Positions 1 to 12,582 are shown, counted from the first letter of the stretch. The stretch is 64,000 bases of DNA from CADEFX01 sp046154585 (GCA_046154585.1 JBJXDX010000073.1:9971-73970); one strand, 5' to 3'. Made by a program: numbers and translations. Notes: generated by a model from the sequence alone, not told the origin.

Positions 1-33
1 GTTGCGGCGGGGCTGAGAACCGGCGTCCCCCAT

Positions 34-1440
34 CTATGGAGCGATAGGCGACGGCGCGGCGGCGCTTTTGCGTCCGCTGATGTCGTCGCCGGCCCCGGTA
101 GGCAGACGCAGCATGGCAAGCGACGTCAAGGCTGACAGGAAACCGACGACGATGAAGGCGGCGGAGAAATCGGCCGGTGCCGGCGTGTGCCGGCCCCCCA
201 GCCACTCCGACGCCTCCAGCACCATGGCGCCGATGGCGACGCCGAAGCTGACCGAGACCTGCTGCGCCACGGTCGCCATGCCGGTGGCAGCGCCGATCTG
301 GCGCGTCTCCAGATCCGCGTAGGTAATGGCCGACAGGCTCGTGAACTGCAGCGAGCGCGAGAAGCCGCCGATCAGCAGCACGAGCGAGATGAGAAGGCCG
401 GGCGTCGCCGCGGTCCACGCCGCGTTGATCATGAGCAGCGCCGAGGCGACGAGGCCGTTGACGATCAGCAAGCGGCGAAAGCCGAAGCGATGCAGGAAGC
501 GCTGCGCGAGCGGCTTCATGGCGAAGGCGCCGAGGGCGCCGGCGAACGTGATGAGACCGGAGCTGAAAGCATCGAGTCCGAAACCAAGCTGCAGCATGAG
601 CGGCAGCAGGAACGCGGACGCGCCGACGCCAAGGCGAAACAGCGTGCCGCCGAGGATGCCAGCCTCGAACGTGGATAACCTCAGCAGGCGCAAGTCGAGT
701 AGCGGCTTCTCGACGCGGAAGGCGTGGCGCACATAGGCGTAGATCGCGGCGACGCCGACGCACATCAGAACGATGGAGACTTCTGGCGGCGCGATGCGGC
801 GACCGCTGACGGCAAGGCCGGCCACGACACCGCCCAGGCCCAGCGCCGAGAGGATGAAGCCCTTCACGTCGAGCGGGGGCGTGTCCTGCTTCGCATCCGG
901 AATGAAAAGCGTCGCCAGTACAATGCCGAGAACCCCGATCGGAATGTTGACGAAGAAGATCCAGCGCCAGTCGGCATAGGTGACGATGAAGCCGCCGAGT
1001 GGTGGACCCATCATCGGGCCGACGAGCGAGGGCATGGCCAGAAACGACAGGGCGCGCACGAGATCGTTCTTCGACACCGAGCGCACGACGATCATGCGGC
1101 CGACCGGCACCATCATGGCGCCGCCGGCTCCCTGAAGGGCGCGCCACATGACGAATTCGGCGAGCGAGCGCGAGGAGGCGCAGCCAATGGAGGCGGCCAT
1201 GAACACGACGAGGGCGAGACGGAAGGTGGTGCACGCGCCGACGCGGTCGGCGACCCAGCCGCTGACGGGAATGAAGATGGCGAGGCTGACGAGATAGGAC
1301 GTGACGGCGAGCTTCAGCGAGATCGGGTCGAGGCCCAGGTCATGGGCAATGACGGGGAGCGCCGTCGCCAGGATGGTCGAGTCCGTGTTCTCCATGAACA
1401 GCGCGGTGGCCACGACCAGCGGAACGATCGGCACTCGCAT
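34..1440 (-). CDS. MFS drug-efflux transporter, DHA2 (EmrB/QacA-like) family
   Basis: Integral inner-membrane protein, probably a proton-driven exporter of small toxic compounds. The N-terminus reads MENTDSTILATALPVI, the usual first-helix signature of DHA2 transporters (the D in TM1 and the TALPxI stretch). It is followed by about a dozen hydrophobic segments and loop motifs such as GWVADRVG (motif A-like) and GGFIVTYADWRWIFFVNIPIG (motif C region). About 470 residues is normal for the family. The longest frame starts at 1482, but the Met at 1440 sits just before the hydrophobic N-terminus and has a GGGGA-like stretch about 9 nt upstream, so I prefer it. The substrate cannot be told from the sequence. 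It is followed on the same strand by a cupin gene with no obvious link. Confidence 0.85.
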   Translation of the reverse strand: MRVPIVPLVVATALFMENTDSTILATALPVIAHDLGLDPISLKLAVTSYLVSLAIFIPVSGWVADRVGACTTFRLALVVFMAASIGCASSRSLAEFVMWRALQGAGGAMMVPVGRMIVVRSVSKNDLVRALSFLAMPSLVGPMMGPPLGGFIVTYADWRWIFFVNIPIGVLGIVLATLFIPDAKQDTPPLDVKGFILSALGLGGVVAGLAVSGRRIAPPEVSIVLMCVGVAAIYAYVRHAFRVEKPLLDLRLLRLSTFEAGILGGTLFRLGVGASAFLLPLMLQLGFGLDAFSSGLITFAGALGAFAMKPLAQRFLHRFGFRRLLIVNGLVASALLMINAAWTAATPGLLISLVLLIGGFSRSLQFTSLSAITYADLETRQIGAATGMATVAQQVSVSFGVAIGAMVLEASEWLGGRHTPAPADFSAAFIVVGFLSALTSLAMLRLPTGAGDDISGRKSAAAPSPIAP

Positions 1441-1528
1441 AGGTCGGCATCCCCGCGATGCAACCGGTGGGAGACGGAGCAACGGTGAAGGTGCGGCGCG
1501 CCGTCAATCGGTCACGCTTCGGCGGTCA

Positions 1529-2293
1529 TCACTTGGCGGCGCGTTGTGGAAATTGCAGGACGAGAAGATCGAGGCCGGTGTCGCCGGACTCGATCGACGG
1601 CGGGCACTTGCGTGGCGGCACGAAAATGGTCGACCACTTGGGCAGCTCGTTGCCGTTGTGCTTGAGCGTGCCGCTGGCCACCAGCAGATACTGGCCGCCG
1701 CCTTCGCGCGCGTCGGGCAGGCCCGTCACCTTGTGGCTGGCGCCCACGCGATACATGAAAGCGGCCAAGCCATCGGCTTCGGTCTCGAACACGGTCTCGA
1801 TGGTGACGCCGGTGCGCGCCTTGCGCTCGGTCTCATCCGCTACGCCAAGACCGCTCGCCATGCGCGTGCGCTGACCGCCCTTGCGCATCTTGGCCAAGGC
1901 GGCCGGAACATACTTGGCGCCTGGGTCCCATTGCTGGCGCAGGGTGAAGTAGCTGAGACCTTCCGGACCGGCGGCGATCGGACCATACGGCGTGTGGCCG
2001 TTGGCATACTGCACGCTCAAGGGCGGCGCCGCGCGCGCACCGATGCGGCCGGAGCCGTCGACGAACACCTGGAACTGATTGGGCTCGTGGAAATGGGCGG
2101 GCGTCACGGAGCCCGGCGGCTGGGTGACGAGGAAGCCCTGCGGCTGGCCGTTGTCGTTGACCTCGTTGCCTTCCTGATAGTGCCCGCGCAGCGGCATGGC
2201 GCCGACGAACTCACTCAAGGTGTATTCTCGACCGTTGACGTGCACCTGGCGCTGGTTTTTGAAAGCATCGGTTGCGGACGTCACGATCAGCAT
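1529..2293 (-). CDS. cupin-fold protein of unknown function
   Basis: About 254 residues. A short stretch with PPGSVTPAHFHEPNQFQVFVDGSG (residues about 60-85) has the His/Glu/Gln pattern of a cupin metal-binding motif (PxHxH-like, followed by E and Q). A second beta-rich half around GGGQYLLVASGTLKHNG resembles another cupin barrel, so this may be a bicupin. No signal peptide is visible. The Met at 2293 is preceded by GGAGG at 5 nt spacing, better than the GTG at 2305. Substrate and reaction are unknown; it could be a small dioxygenase or a ligand-binding protein. Confidence 0.6.
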   Translation of the reverse strand: MLIVTSATDAFKNQRQVHVNGREYTLSEFVGAMPLRGHYQEGNEVNDNGQPQGFLVTQPPGSVTPAHFHEPNQFQVFVDGSGRIGARAAPPLSVQYANGHTPYGPIAAGPEGLSYFTLRQQWDPGAKYVPAALAKMRKGGQRTRMASGLGVADETERKARTGVTIETVFETEADGLAAFMYRVGASHKVTGLPDAREGGGQYLLVASGTLKHNGNELPKWSTIFVPPRKCPPSIESGDTGLDLLVLQFPQRAAK

Positions 2294-2494
2294 GCGGTCC
2301 TCCACTGAACGTTTTTTCTACGAACTGCGCCCGGAGCGATCAGGACGTTGCCCGATCTCCGGTCCAAACGTGTCACATAATGTTATCCGGGCGTAAAGGG
2401 CCCACCAACGGCGCTGGTCTGCCTGAGCAGCAAGGCTGTCATGCCCAAAGGGCGTATGACGTCTACGGAAGGTGGAGCGGAAAAGCGGCCCGGC

Positions 2495-3115
2495 TCAGGC
2501 CGGAACCAGCTTTTTCATGGCCGCGGAAAGGGTGTGGCGCACCTTGTGCCAACCCTTGGAGCCCTCGCTCGTCATCCAGTTCATCTGCAGCGACCGGCGC
2601 GGGCCCTCGAAGGGATGGTGGCCGTGCCAGCTGTTGTCGGAGCGCTTGAACACCAGGAGGCTGCCGTTGTCGGGCGGAACCTCGGCGGCGAAATCATCGA
2701 CGTTGTGGCCGTTGCGCAAGATGCGCAGGCGTCCGCCCGGCTGCTGCCAGTTCTCATTCAGGTAAAGCAGGACCGTGATGATCTTGTCCTTGGAGTCGGT
2801 GTGAATCTGGCCGTCCTTGGCGCGCGTGTAGCCGCGCAGCGAGTACATCTTGGGCTTGCCGGCGATGTCGACGGCGAACTTCTCGGCGATGGCCTTCTCG
2901 AACGCGGGCCCGTCGAGTTCGTCGATGACCTCCTTCATGGCCATGCTGGCATCGAGGCTTTCGATCGGGTAGCTGCCGCCCTTCTCGATCTTGGGATAGG
3001 TGGCGTTGATGCGCGAGACCGTCTCAGGCGGCAGGAAGCCCGGCACGATCGTGTACATGTAGGGGCTGGTCTCGATCTTCGCGGCGTTGAGCTTGTCCAT
3101 TGCCAGATGGGCCAT
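2495..3115 (-). CDS. 2OG-Fe(II) oxygenase superfamily protein
   Basis: About 206 residues forming a prolyl-4-hydroxylase-like double-stranded beta-helix. The iron ligands are visible as HTDSKDK (H-x-D) and a distal His in SWHGHHPF. An Arg in GPRRSLQMNW fits the 2-oxoglutarate carboxylate ligand. This class couples 2-oxoglutarate decarboxylation to hydroxylation of a protein or small substrate, here unknown. Two Met codons lie at 3118 and 3115; AGGAG lies 6 nt before the second and only 3 nt before the first, so 3115 is preferred. It follows the ELM1-family gene on the same strand after about 40 nt, so they may be co-transcribed. Confidence 0.8.
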   Translation of the reverse strand: MAHLAMDKLNAAKIETSPYMYTIVPGFLPPETVSRINATYPKIEKGGSYPIESLDASMAMKEVIDELDGPAFEKAIAEKFAVDIAGKPKMYSLRGYTRAKDGQIHTDSKDKIITVLLYLNENWQQPGGRLRILRNGHNVDDFAAEVPPDNGSLLVFKRSDNSWHGHHPFEGPRRSLQMNWMTSEGSKGWHKVRHTLSAAMKKLVPA

Positions 3116-3156
3116 CATGCACTCCTGCGAATCCCCCACGGCCGAACCCGGGCCGC

Positions 3157-4197
3157 TTACTGCTGATGCCTGTCCGCCGGGCTGACCAGGCCTGAAAGCA
3201 TCCGCCGCCGCGCGAGCCACCGCCGTTCGATCTCGCGGGCGATGCGCGTTGCCGAATCGAGCGGCCGGTAATCCCACGTCTCCAGAGTAGTAACCGCATC
3301 CGGCAGCAGCCGCGTCGCGCCATAGCGCCGCAAGGATTCATGGAATCGCTCGAACTTGGCAGAGCCACCCGACGGCTGGAAGACCCAGACGGGGCGCCCG
3401 GTGGCGCAGGGCTCGCCGGTCATGTTGACGCTGTCGGCGGTGACGATGAAGCGATCGGCGTGCGCCAGGAAGGCCGGATAGGGATTGTCGCCGGTCTCGT
3501 CCCAGACGAAGCGCGGCGCCCCTTCGGTCGCGCGTAGCGCAGCGGCCAGCAGGCGCTTGTGCGTGCGCCGGGACGGCGTGATGAGGAAGCTCGCGCCGAG
3601 GCGGGCCAGGGATTGGAGTGAGGCGGCGAAACGATCGTCGTCGGCTTCGGTGAAGCGGTAGGTGCCATTCTTGCCGCCGAGGATGACGGCAATGCGGGGC
3701 GCCGGAAGGGCTGCAATCTGGGGTGGGATGGATCCTCGGAGCTCGGCCAGCCGGGCGGGGGAGAAATTGTGCGGCGCGGTCAACGTGGTGAGCACGTTGA
3801 CGCCCCGGCGCCGGTCATGCTCGGGCACCCAGATCAGATCGGCCGTGCCGGGACCCGTCTTGGGGTCCTGAAGGACGACCGTGTAGGTGGCGATGCCGGC
3901 CTGGCGCTTGAGCAGGCGGATGTAGGGGATGGAGAGACGACCGGTCGCCAAGGCGATGACGGGCCACGGCGGCGAAAACCGTCCGGCCGGATCGCCGAAC
4001 GCCTCGCGCGGATCGACGGGACCCCACGGTGCCATGGCGCGCCAGAGACTGCGCGGCCGCACCTGCTTCCAGTCCACGGCAAGACCCAGGGCCTCGGCCA
4101 CGCCGCGCACCTGGACCTGCATCCCGGCCTTGTCGTCGGTCAGGCACCAGGCCTTGGCGCCGGCCAGCGGCATGTGCGCCGCAAGGTCGTCAGCCAT
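3157..4197 (-). CDS. mitochondrial-fission ELM1 family protein
   Basis: 346 residues matching the bacterial ELM1-like family (glycosyltransferase-like fold, Pfam Mito_fiss_Elm1). Recognisable features are the N-terminal WCLTDDKAGMQVQ, PWPVIALATGRLSIPYI, the VVLQDPK stretch, LIWVPEHDR, and the C-terminal FIVTADSVNMTGEPCATGRPVWVF, which resembles a nucleotide-sugar or surface-exposed recognition region. The bacterial family has no settled biochemical role; it often sits near cell-envelope genes. The start is supported by GAGAGGGA just upstream. The neighbouring divergent gene is an Lrp/AsnC regulator. Confidence 0.82.
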   Translation of the reverse strand: MADDLAAHMPLAGAKAWCLTDDKAGMQVQVRGVAEALGLAVDWKQVRPRSLWRAMAPWGPVDPREAFGDPAGRFSPPWPVIALATGRLSIPYIRLLKRQAGIATYTVVLQDPKTGPGTADLIWVPEHDRRRGVNVLTTLTAPHNFSPARLAELRGSIPPQIAALPAPRIAVILGGKNGTYRFTEADDDRFAASLQSLARLGASFLITPSRRTHKRLLAAALRATEGAPRFVWDETGDNPYPAFLAHADRFIVTADSVNMTGEPCATGRPVWVFQPSGGSAKFERFHESLRRYGATRLLPDAVTTLETWDYRPLDSATRIAREIERRWLARRRMLSGLVSPADRHQQ

Positions 4198-4348
4198 CGA
4201 TCCCTCTCGAGCGCCTTACGCGCACAGGTCTGCTGCACGGCCGAACGAAACAATCTTGCGTTCGCGGGGTTGCAGGAATACGTCTGCGTCGCCGCCCTGC
4301 GCTGCCCGCGTCGGCGCCGGCCACACCAACAGCTGGCAGATAACCGCA

Positions 4349-4831
4349 ATGCGCGCCCGCCTCGATGCTACCGATTGGCGCATCCTTAAGGAGCTGCAGG
4401 CCGACGGCCGCATCACCAACGTGGCGCTGGCGGCGCGCGTCGGATTGACACCGCCGCCATGCCTGCGGCGCCTGCAGGCGCTGGAGCAGGCCGGGCTCAT
4501 CAAGAGCTATCATGCCGTGGTCGACGCCCGCAGGCTGGGCTTCGAGGTGACGGCATTCGCCATGGTGCGGCTGGTGGCGCAGGCCGAGGCCGACCTGCGC
4601 GCGTTCGAAAACCTCGCCCTCAAGTGGCCGCTCGTACGTGAGGCGCACATGCTCTCGGGCGACATCGACTACATGCTGAAGTGCGTGGCGCCCGACCTGA
4701 CCTCGTTCCAGGATTTCGTGCTGCGCGAACTCACGGCCGCGCCCAATGTCGCGAGCGTCAAGACGACGGTGACCATACGGGAGGCGAAGTTCGAGGCCGG
4801 CGTGCCGATCCAGGGCACGCCCGAGGAGTGA
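4349..4831 (+). CDS. Lrp/AsnC family transcriptional regulator
   Basis: 160 residues. The N-terminal winged helix-turn-helix (residues 4-50, LDATDWRILKELQADGRI, then a recognition helix with TPPPCLRRLQALEQAGLI) is textbook AsnC. The C-terminal half is the ligand-binding RAM domain, with DYMLKCVAPDLTSFQDFV near residues 105-122. Such proteins usually form octamers that sense amino acids. The gene is divergent from the ELM1-family gene and about 100 bp upstream of a luciferase-like oxidoreductase in the same direction, which may be a target. The Met at 4349 is the first one in frame with the conserved LDxTD start. Confidence 0.9.
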   Translation: MRARLDATDWRILKELQADGRITNVALAARVGLTPPPCLRRLQALEQAGLIKSYHAVVDARRLGFEVTAFAMVRLVAQAEADLRAFENLALKWPLVREAHMLSGDIDYMLKCVAPDLTSFQDFVLRELTAAPNVASVKTTVTIREAKFEAGVPIQGTPEE

Positions 4832-4927
4832 TGGCGGCCAGACCCTTGGTCCGCTTCTGCCAATGATCGGACCTCGGCGCGGTCGATTGGAATGCCGCAG
4901 AAGTGCAAGTTACTCAATGGAGTGTAG

Positions 4928-5911
4928 ATGCCGCTGACCTACGCCTTCCGCTTGCCGCCGAGTCCGCAAGCGCTCGACCATGCCATCCTCGCGGAGAAGC
5001 TCGGCTACGAGCGCATCTGGTCGCCCGAAATCCCAGCCTTCGGCCACGACATCTGGGTGCACCTCGCCCGTGTCGCGGAGCGCACAGAGCGCATCGGCAT
5101 CGGTCCCGCCGTACTGACCCCGAGCTACCGCCATCCGATGGCGCAGGCCTCTGCCATCGCCACGCTTGAGCACATCGCGCCAGGCCGCCTGATGGTGGCC
5201 TTCGGCACCGGCTTCACCGGCCGGGTCGCAATGGGCCAGAAGCCGTTGTCGTGGGAGGCCATGCGCCGCCATCTGCTCCAGGTACGCGCATTGCTGCGCG
5301 GCGAGCCCGTCGACATCGACGGTGGCATGGCGCAGATCCTGGCCTCGCCCGGCCTGCTGCCCGACCGCCCCATCAAGACGCCGCTGTTGCTGGCGGCCCA
5401 AGGTCCGAAGGGCCGCGCCGTCGCCAAGGAGATCGCCGACGGCCTCATCGCGTTGCGCAGTCCCGCACAGGGCTTCAATCCATGCCTAGTGTCGATCAAC
5501 GGAACGGTGCTCGATCCGGGCGAGTCGGCGACGAGCCCCCGCGTAAAGGCAGCCGTGGCGCCATTGATCGGCATCATCTTTCATAACACGTTTGCGAGCG
5601 ATCCCGACGCCGTCAGGCGGCTGCCCGGCGGGCAAGCGTGGGTCGATAGCGTCATGCAGGTGCCCGAGTCGATCCGCCACCTGTCGATCAATCGCGGTCA
5701 CAACTGGGACATCTCCAACGGCCACGATGCGCTGATCGATACCAGCGCAGCTGAGCAGATGACATTCACCGGCTCGCCCGACGCGCTGCGTGCCCGCCTC
5801 GCCGAACTCGAGGCCGCGGGCGCCACCGGCGTCATCTTCGGCACCAGCGGCGCGGACGTGGAGCGCGAACTGCACGCCTTTGCGCGCCTTGTCGACCTGC
5901 GCCCGAGGTGA
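4928..5911 (+). CDS. LLM-class flavin- or F420-dependent oxidoreductase
   Basis: 327 residues with the luciferase-like TIM barrel. Visible family features are the N-terminal AEKLGYERIWSPEIPAFGHD, the RIGIGPAVLTPSYRHP strand, LEHIAPGRLMVAFGTGFTG, and the C-terminal domain that scores mass movement toward FGTSGADV. These enzymes use reduced FMN or F420 for monooxygenation or hydride transfer; the cofactor cannot be decided here. The gene lies about 100 bp downstream of the Lrp/AsnC regulator in the same orientation. A small stem-loop follows its stop codon. Confidence 0.82.
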   Translation: MPLTYAFRLPPSPQALDHAILAEKLGYERIWSPEIPAFGHDIWVHLARVAERTERIGIGPAVLTPSYRHPMAQASAIATLEHIAPGRLMVAFGTGFTGRVAMGQKPLSWEAMRRHLLQVRALLRGEPVDIDGGMAQILASPGLLPDRPIKTPLLLAAQGPKGRAVAKEIADGLIALRSPAQGFNPCLVSINGTVLDPGESATSPRVKAAVAPLIGIIFHNTFASDPDAVRRLPGGQAWVDSVMQVPESIRHLSINRGHNWDISNGHDALIDTSAAEQMTFTGSPDALRARLAELEAAGATGVIFGTSGADVERELHAFARLVDLRPR

Positions 5912-5912
5912 C

Positions 5913-5943
5913 GCCGACATGGTCGGCACGTCCGGTCTGTTTT
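5913..5943 (+). terminator. possible weak terminator after the luciferase-like gene
   Basis: A perfect 6-bp stem (GCCGAC / GTCGGC, 3-nt loop) begins 2 nt after the stop codon. A TTTT run follows, but only after about 12 further bases, so it is at best a weak intrinsic terminator. Confidence 0.3.
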
Positions 5944-6052
5944 CATGAGCGGCAGTCGCTCGCGGGCTTGCCGAGCAGCAAGTTTGAGTCAGGCTCTCGG
6001 CACGCTATCAAGCTGCTCGCACGTGCCCAGAAATCACACGGGCGCCGATGCG

Positions 6053-6532
6053 CTACTTGTACTCGAGCTTGAGGATCTCGTAGGAGCGCGAGCCCTTGGG
6101 CGTGGTGACCTCGGCGGAATCGCCTTTCGACTTGCCGATCAACGCGCGGGCGATAGGCGAGGAGATCGACACCTTCCCGTCGCGCACATTGGCTTCGGAA
6201 TCGCCGACAATCTTGTACTTCACCTTCTCGCCGGAATCTTCGTCCTCGAGCGTGACGGTGGCGCCAAACTTGACGGTGTCGCCAGAGAGCTTCGAGACGT
6301 CGATGACCTCGGCGCGCGAAATCTTGTCCTCGAGCTCGGCGACCTTGGCTTCGTTCATGCCCTGGGCCTCTTTGGCCGCGTGATACTCGGCGTTCTCGGA
6401 CAGATCGCCGTGCTCACGGGCATCCGAGATCTGCTGGATGATGCGCGGACGTTCCACGGATTTCAGGCGGTGCAGCTCCTCCTCGAGGGTCTTGTAACCC
6501 TCAATGGTCATCGGCACCTTTTCCATTGCCAT
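6053..6532 (-). CDS. greA: transcription elongation factor GreA
   Basis: 159 residues, the standard GreA length. It inserts its coiled-coil into the RNA polymerase secondary channel and stimulates cleavage of backtracked RNA. The sequence shows the N-terminal coiled-coil (MEKVPMTIEGYKTLEEEL, then REHGDLSENAEYHAAKE with the conserved acidic tip residues D and E) and the C-terminal FKBP-like domain ending in GSRSYEILKLEYK. Two Met codons (6532 and 6526) are possible; GGGAGACGTGAG precedes the first. It is downstream of carB on the same strand, a common arrangement in alphaproteobacteria. Confidence 0.97.
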   Translation of the reverse strand: MAMEKVPMTIEGYKTLEEELHRLKSVERPRIIQQISDAREHGDLSENAEYHAAKEAQGMNEAKVAELEDKISRAEVIDVSKLSGDTVKFGATVTLEDEDSGEKVKYKIVGDSEANVRDGKVSISSPIARALIGKSKGDSAEVTTPKGSRSYEILKLEYK

Positions 6533-6644
6533 AGCTCACGTCTCCCAGACGGCTGGACCCTCGTGCCCAGCGCCTTGATGAACAGTCTCACTCAGTCCTA
6601 GAGGTTTGACCAGACCCTTGCGCACAGAATGGCGAGAGCCACGG

Positions 6645-9926
<3,282 letters not shown>

Positions 9927-10008
9927 GAGGCCGCTTCATATTGCAGCGCAGGAACTTTGGCTATAGCCGGGTGCGGCCAACCCTCAGTTCCGTAGAGGGA
10001 CCCGTGGC

Positions 10009-11046
10009 TTATTGCTTGGGCTGGCTACGCTGACGCAGCGCCTCGCAAGGATCCGGACGCTCGGCGCGTGGTGTAAAGATCACAAAATCGACAGCGGGCT
10101 TGCCGTCGGGCGCGCGGGGGGCGTAGGCGGCTGGGTCGGCCTGGCCGTCCTCGACCTCCAACATCATGACAGCAATGATGTTTTTTCCCGGCGCGCGCTC
10201 GCGCAGGTACCAGGGGACGGCCCGGTCGGTGCGGACATGGCCGTTGCCGGCAATCAGGATGGCGGCGCCGTGATCCTTGGCGGCTGTGAGCATGACATCG
10301 GCGAAGGCGGCGTCGCGGTAGCGCTGGGCGACGCTCATGGCGGGGACGGCCGACTCGGGAATGGCGCCGCAGTGGCTGCCTTTCAGCTCGTTGTAGAGCG
10401 CGTCGGCGAGCGGCTTGTCCCAGGTTGCGTCGAGCAGGATACGGGTGCGCTCCTGCGGCGACAGCGCGCCTTCCTCGCTACGCGCGACGGCCCGCACCTG
10501 CTGGCGCGGTGGATTCGCGGCGTAGATGGGCAGGCGCGGATTGAAGACGGCATTGAAGAGACCGACGAATTTGGTCTCCGATGGCCAGCCGCCGTTCTGC
10601 CAGTCGAGGAAGCGGAACAAATCGTTGGCGGTGGCGACGCGGCGGGCGGTGCGGTCGAACTCGTCGAGCTTGGCAAGCGCCTCCTGCTGATCGGTCCGGA
10701 TATGCTCGAACACGACGCCGAACTTGCTCTGGGCCTCAACACGGCGGCCGATCGCCCACCCCTGCAGCCCATGGGCGTCGGCATTGTCGTGCACTTCGCC
10801 GAGCAGCAGAAAGTCGGCCCGCGCGAGCGTGGCTGTCAGCGATGCCGGATCGAGGAATGAGCCGTCGGCGGCCGACCAGATGCGGCCAACGAGCGGATGG
10901 TCGCGCGAGCCGGCTTCTTGCCAAGAAAAGCCGAAGGCGTTCGCCGGCGGCGTCCGAGCCCCAGCTTGTCCGATCGACAGGACAAGTGCGATAGCGACCA
11001 GCAGCCCAAGGGCAACGCCGCCGGTCTGCATCGCGCGAACGGACAT
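10009..11046 (-). CDS. ChaN-like (Tiki/EreA-fold) secreted protein
   Basis: 345 residues. An N-terminal signal peptide is visible (hydrophobic VALGLLVAIALVLSI, ending near GQAGA). The ChaN signature DFLLLGEVHDNADAHGLQ follows around residue 80, then FEHIRTDQQEAL. A central SHCGAIPESAVPAMSVAQRYRDAAFA and a late AAILIAGNGHVRTDRAVPWYL match the family. ChaN in Campylobacter is an iron-regulated haem-binding lipoprotein; the function here is unproved. I see no lipobox Cys, so it is probably periplasmic rather than a lipoprotein. The start codon shares its A with the carA stop (TGATG), so it is translationally coupled to carA. Confidence 0.8.
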   Translation of the reverse strand: MSVRAMQTGGVALGLLVAIALVLSIGQAGARTPPANAFGFSWQEAGSRDHPLVGRIWSAADGSFLDPASLTATLARADFLLLGEVHDNADAHGLQGWAIGRRVEAQSKFGVVFEHIRTDQQEALAKLDEFDRTARRVATANDLFRFLDWQNGGWPSETKFVGLFNAVFNPRLPIYAANPPRQQVRAVARSEEGALSPQERTRILLDATWDKPLADALYNELKGSHCGAIPESAVPAMSVAQRYRDAAFADVMLTAAKDHGAAILIAGNGHVRTDRAVPWYLRERAPGKNIIAVMMLEVEDGQADPAAYAPRAPDGKPAVDFVIFTPRAERPDPCEALRQRSQPKQ

Positions 11047-12272
11047 CACTTGCTGCGCTCGGGCATGGGCGGCAACCCCTTGCGGGCGCGCATGAGATTG
11101 ACGAAACGCTCGAACAGGTAGTGGCTGTCCTCGGGGCCGGGCGAGGCCTCGGGGTGGTACTGCACCGAGAACACGGGCTTGCCCTTGATCTGCAGGCCGC
11201 AGTTGCTGCCGTCGAACAGCGAGACGTGCGTCTGCTCGACGGAGTCGGGCAGCGTCTTGGGATCGACGGCGAAGCCGTGGTTCATCGAGGTGATCTCGAC
11301 CTTGCCGGTGGTGAAGTCCTTCACCGGATGGTTGGCGCCGTGGTGGCCCTGCTTCATCTTGTGCGTGCGGCCGCCGAGCGCGAGCCCCAGCATCTGATGG
11401 CCGAGGCAGATGCCGAACACGGGCAGGCCGCTGTCGACCAGCTTCTTGATCTCGGGCACAGCGTACTTGCCGGTCGCTGCCGGATCGCCGGGGCCGTTGG
11501 AGAGGAAGACACCGTCGGGCTTGCGGTCGAGGATCTCGTCGGCCTTGGCGGTTGCCGGTACGACGGTGACCTTGCAGCCGGACGTGGCGAGGCAGCGCAG
11601 GATGTTGCGCTTCAGGCCGTAGTCGACAGCGACGACGTGAAACTCCGGATTCTCCTGGCGCGGGTAGCCCCGGCCCCAGACCCAGCGCATCTCGTCCCAG
11701 GTGTAGCTCTGGCCGCTGGTGACGTCGGGTACGAGGTCCATGCCGTCGAGACCGGGCCAGGCCTTGGCTTCGGCCTTGAGCTTTTCGAGATCGAACCTGG
11801 CCGACGGCTCGTGCGCGATGACAGCGTTGGGCATGCCCTGCTCGCGGATGCGGGCGGTGAGCGCCCGCGTATCGATGCCGGTGATGCCGATGATGCCGCG
11901 CGCCTTCAGCCAGCGGTCGAGATGCTCGGCAGCGCGATAGCTGGACGGGTCGGTGATGGAGGCGCGCAGCACGCAGCCGCGGACGCCCGAGCGCGCGGCG
12001 AGGTTGGAGGTCTCGGTATCCTCGGTGTTGGTGCCGACGTTGCCGATGTGGGGGAAAGTGAAGGTGATGATCTGCCCGGCGTAGGAGGGATCGGTCATGA
12101 TCTCCTGGTAGCCGGTCATGGCCGTGTTGAAGCAGACCTCGCCGACCGCTGTGCCGGTGGCGCCGATGCCTTGGCCGGCGATGATGCTGCCGTCGGCCAG
12201 GATGAGGCGCGCGGTCGACGGCGCCTCGGTCCAGGGTGCCGCAGTCGTGGTGGACGTGCCCGGAGCGGACAT
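11046..12272 (-). CDS. carA: carbamoyl-phosphate synthase small subunit
   Basis: 408 residues. It is the glutamine amidotransferase subunit that releases ammonia for CarB. The N-terminal CPSase domain shows GEVCFNTAMTGYQEIMTDPSYAGQI and NTEDTETS. The C-terminal class I amidotransferase domain has PVFGICLGHQMLGLALGG with the nucleophilic Cys, and FSVQYHPEASPGPEDSHYLF with the catalytic His and Glu. It overlaps the ChaN-like gene, and carB follows. It may be transcribed from a promoter in the upstream repeat-containing gap. Confidence 0.98.
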   Translation of the reverse strand: MSAPGTSTTTAAPWTEAPSTARLILADGSIIAGQGIGATGTAVGEVCFNTAMTGYQEIMTDPSYAGQIITFTFPHIGNVGTNTEDTETSNLAARSGVRGCVLRASITDPSSYRAAEHLDRWLKARGIIGITGIDTRALTARIREQGMPNAVIAHEPSARFDLEKLKAEAKAWPGLDGMDLVPDVTSGQSYTWDEMRWVWGRGYPRQENPEFHVVAVDYGLKRNILRCLATSGCKVTVVPATAKADEILDRKPDGVFLSNGPGDPAATGKYAVPEIKKLVDSGLPVFGICLGHQMLGLALGGRTHKMKQGHHGANHPVKDFTTGKVEITSMNHGFAVDPKTLPDSVEQTHVSLFDGSNCGLQIKGKPVFSVQYHPEASPGPEDSHYLFERFVNLMRARKGLPPMPERSK

Positions 12273-12371
12273 GGGTGGAGCCTCGCTGCCTGTGGGTTGC
12301 GCGCCTGGCTTTGGCCGGGCGCGATTTGGCGCGGAAACTAGGGGCGCCGGGGCCTGGGGTCAATGTCGCCT

Positions 12372-12582
12372 CGTCATCCTCGAGCGGCGGAGGCGTCCAT
12401 GCGAAGCATGGCTAAGCATGGCTCCGCCATGACCGAAGCCGTCTCGGGGATCCAGCATAGAGAGGGCCGAAGGCTCGATATCTACGGCGTCTTCGACGAG
12501 TCTGATGCTGGTTCCCCGCGCTTCGTGCTGAAAGCATGTCTTCGACATGACGTGCCTTCGGCACGCTCGCGCGAGGATGACG
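12372..12582. repeat. 211-bp palindromic repeat unit with 15-bp inverted ends
   Basis: This lies in the roughly 350-bp gap between carA and the caspase-like gene. The ends CGTCATCCTCGAGCG (12372-12386) and CGCGCGAGGATGACG (12568-12582) are inverted repeats with one mismatch. Inside are further palindromes, such as the AGCATGGCTCCGCCATG block near 12413 and GTGCCTTCGGCAC near 12552. No reading frame fits it. It resembles a MITE or compound REP element; a related AGCATGCCTCCGGCATGACCG block occurs near 30404. Confidence 0.6.

Noticed and set aside
11046..12363. Extension of the ChaN-like frame through carA
   Set aside because: The extra 439 codons are a shifted reading of carA, rich in Arg, His and Pro. 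The true start is at 11046, coupled to the carA stop.
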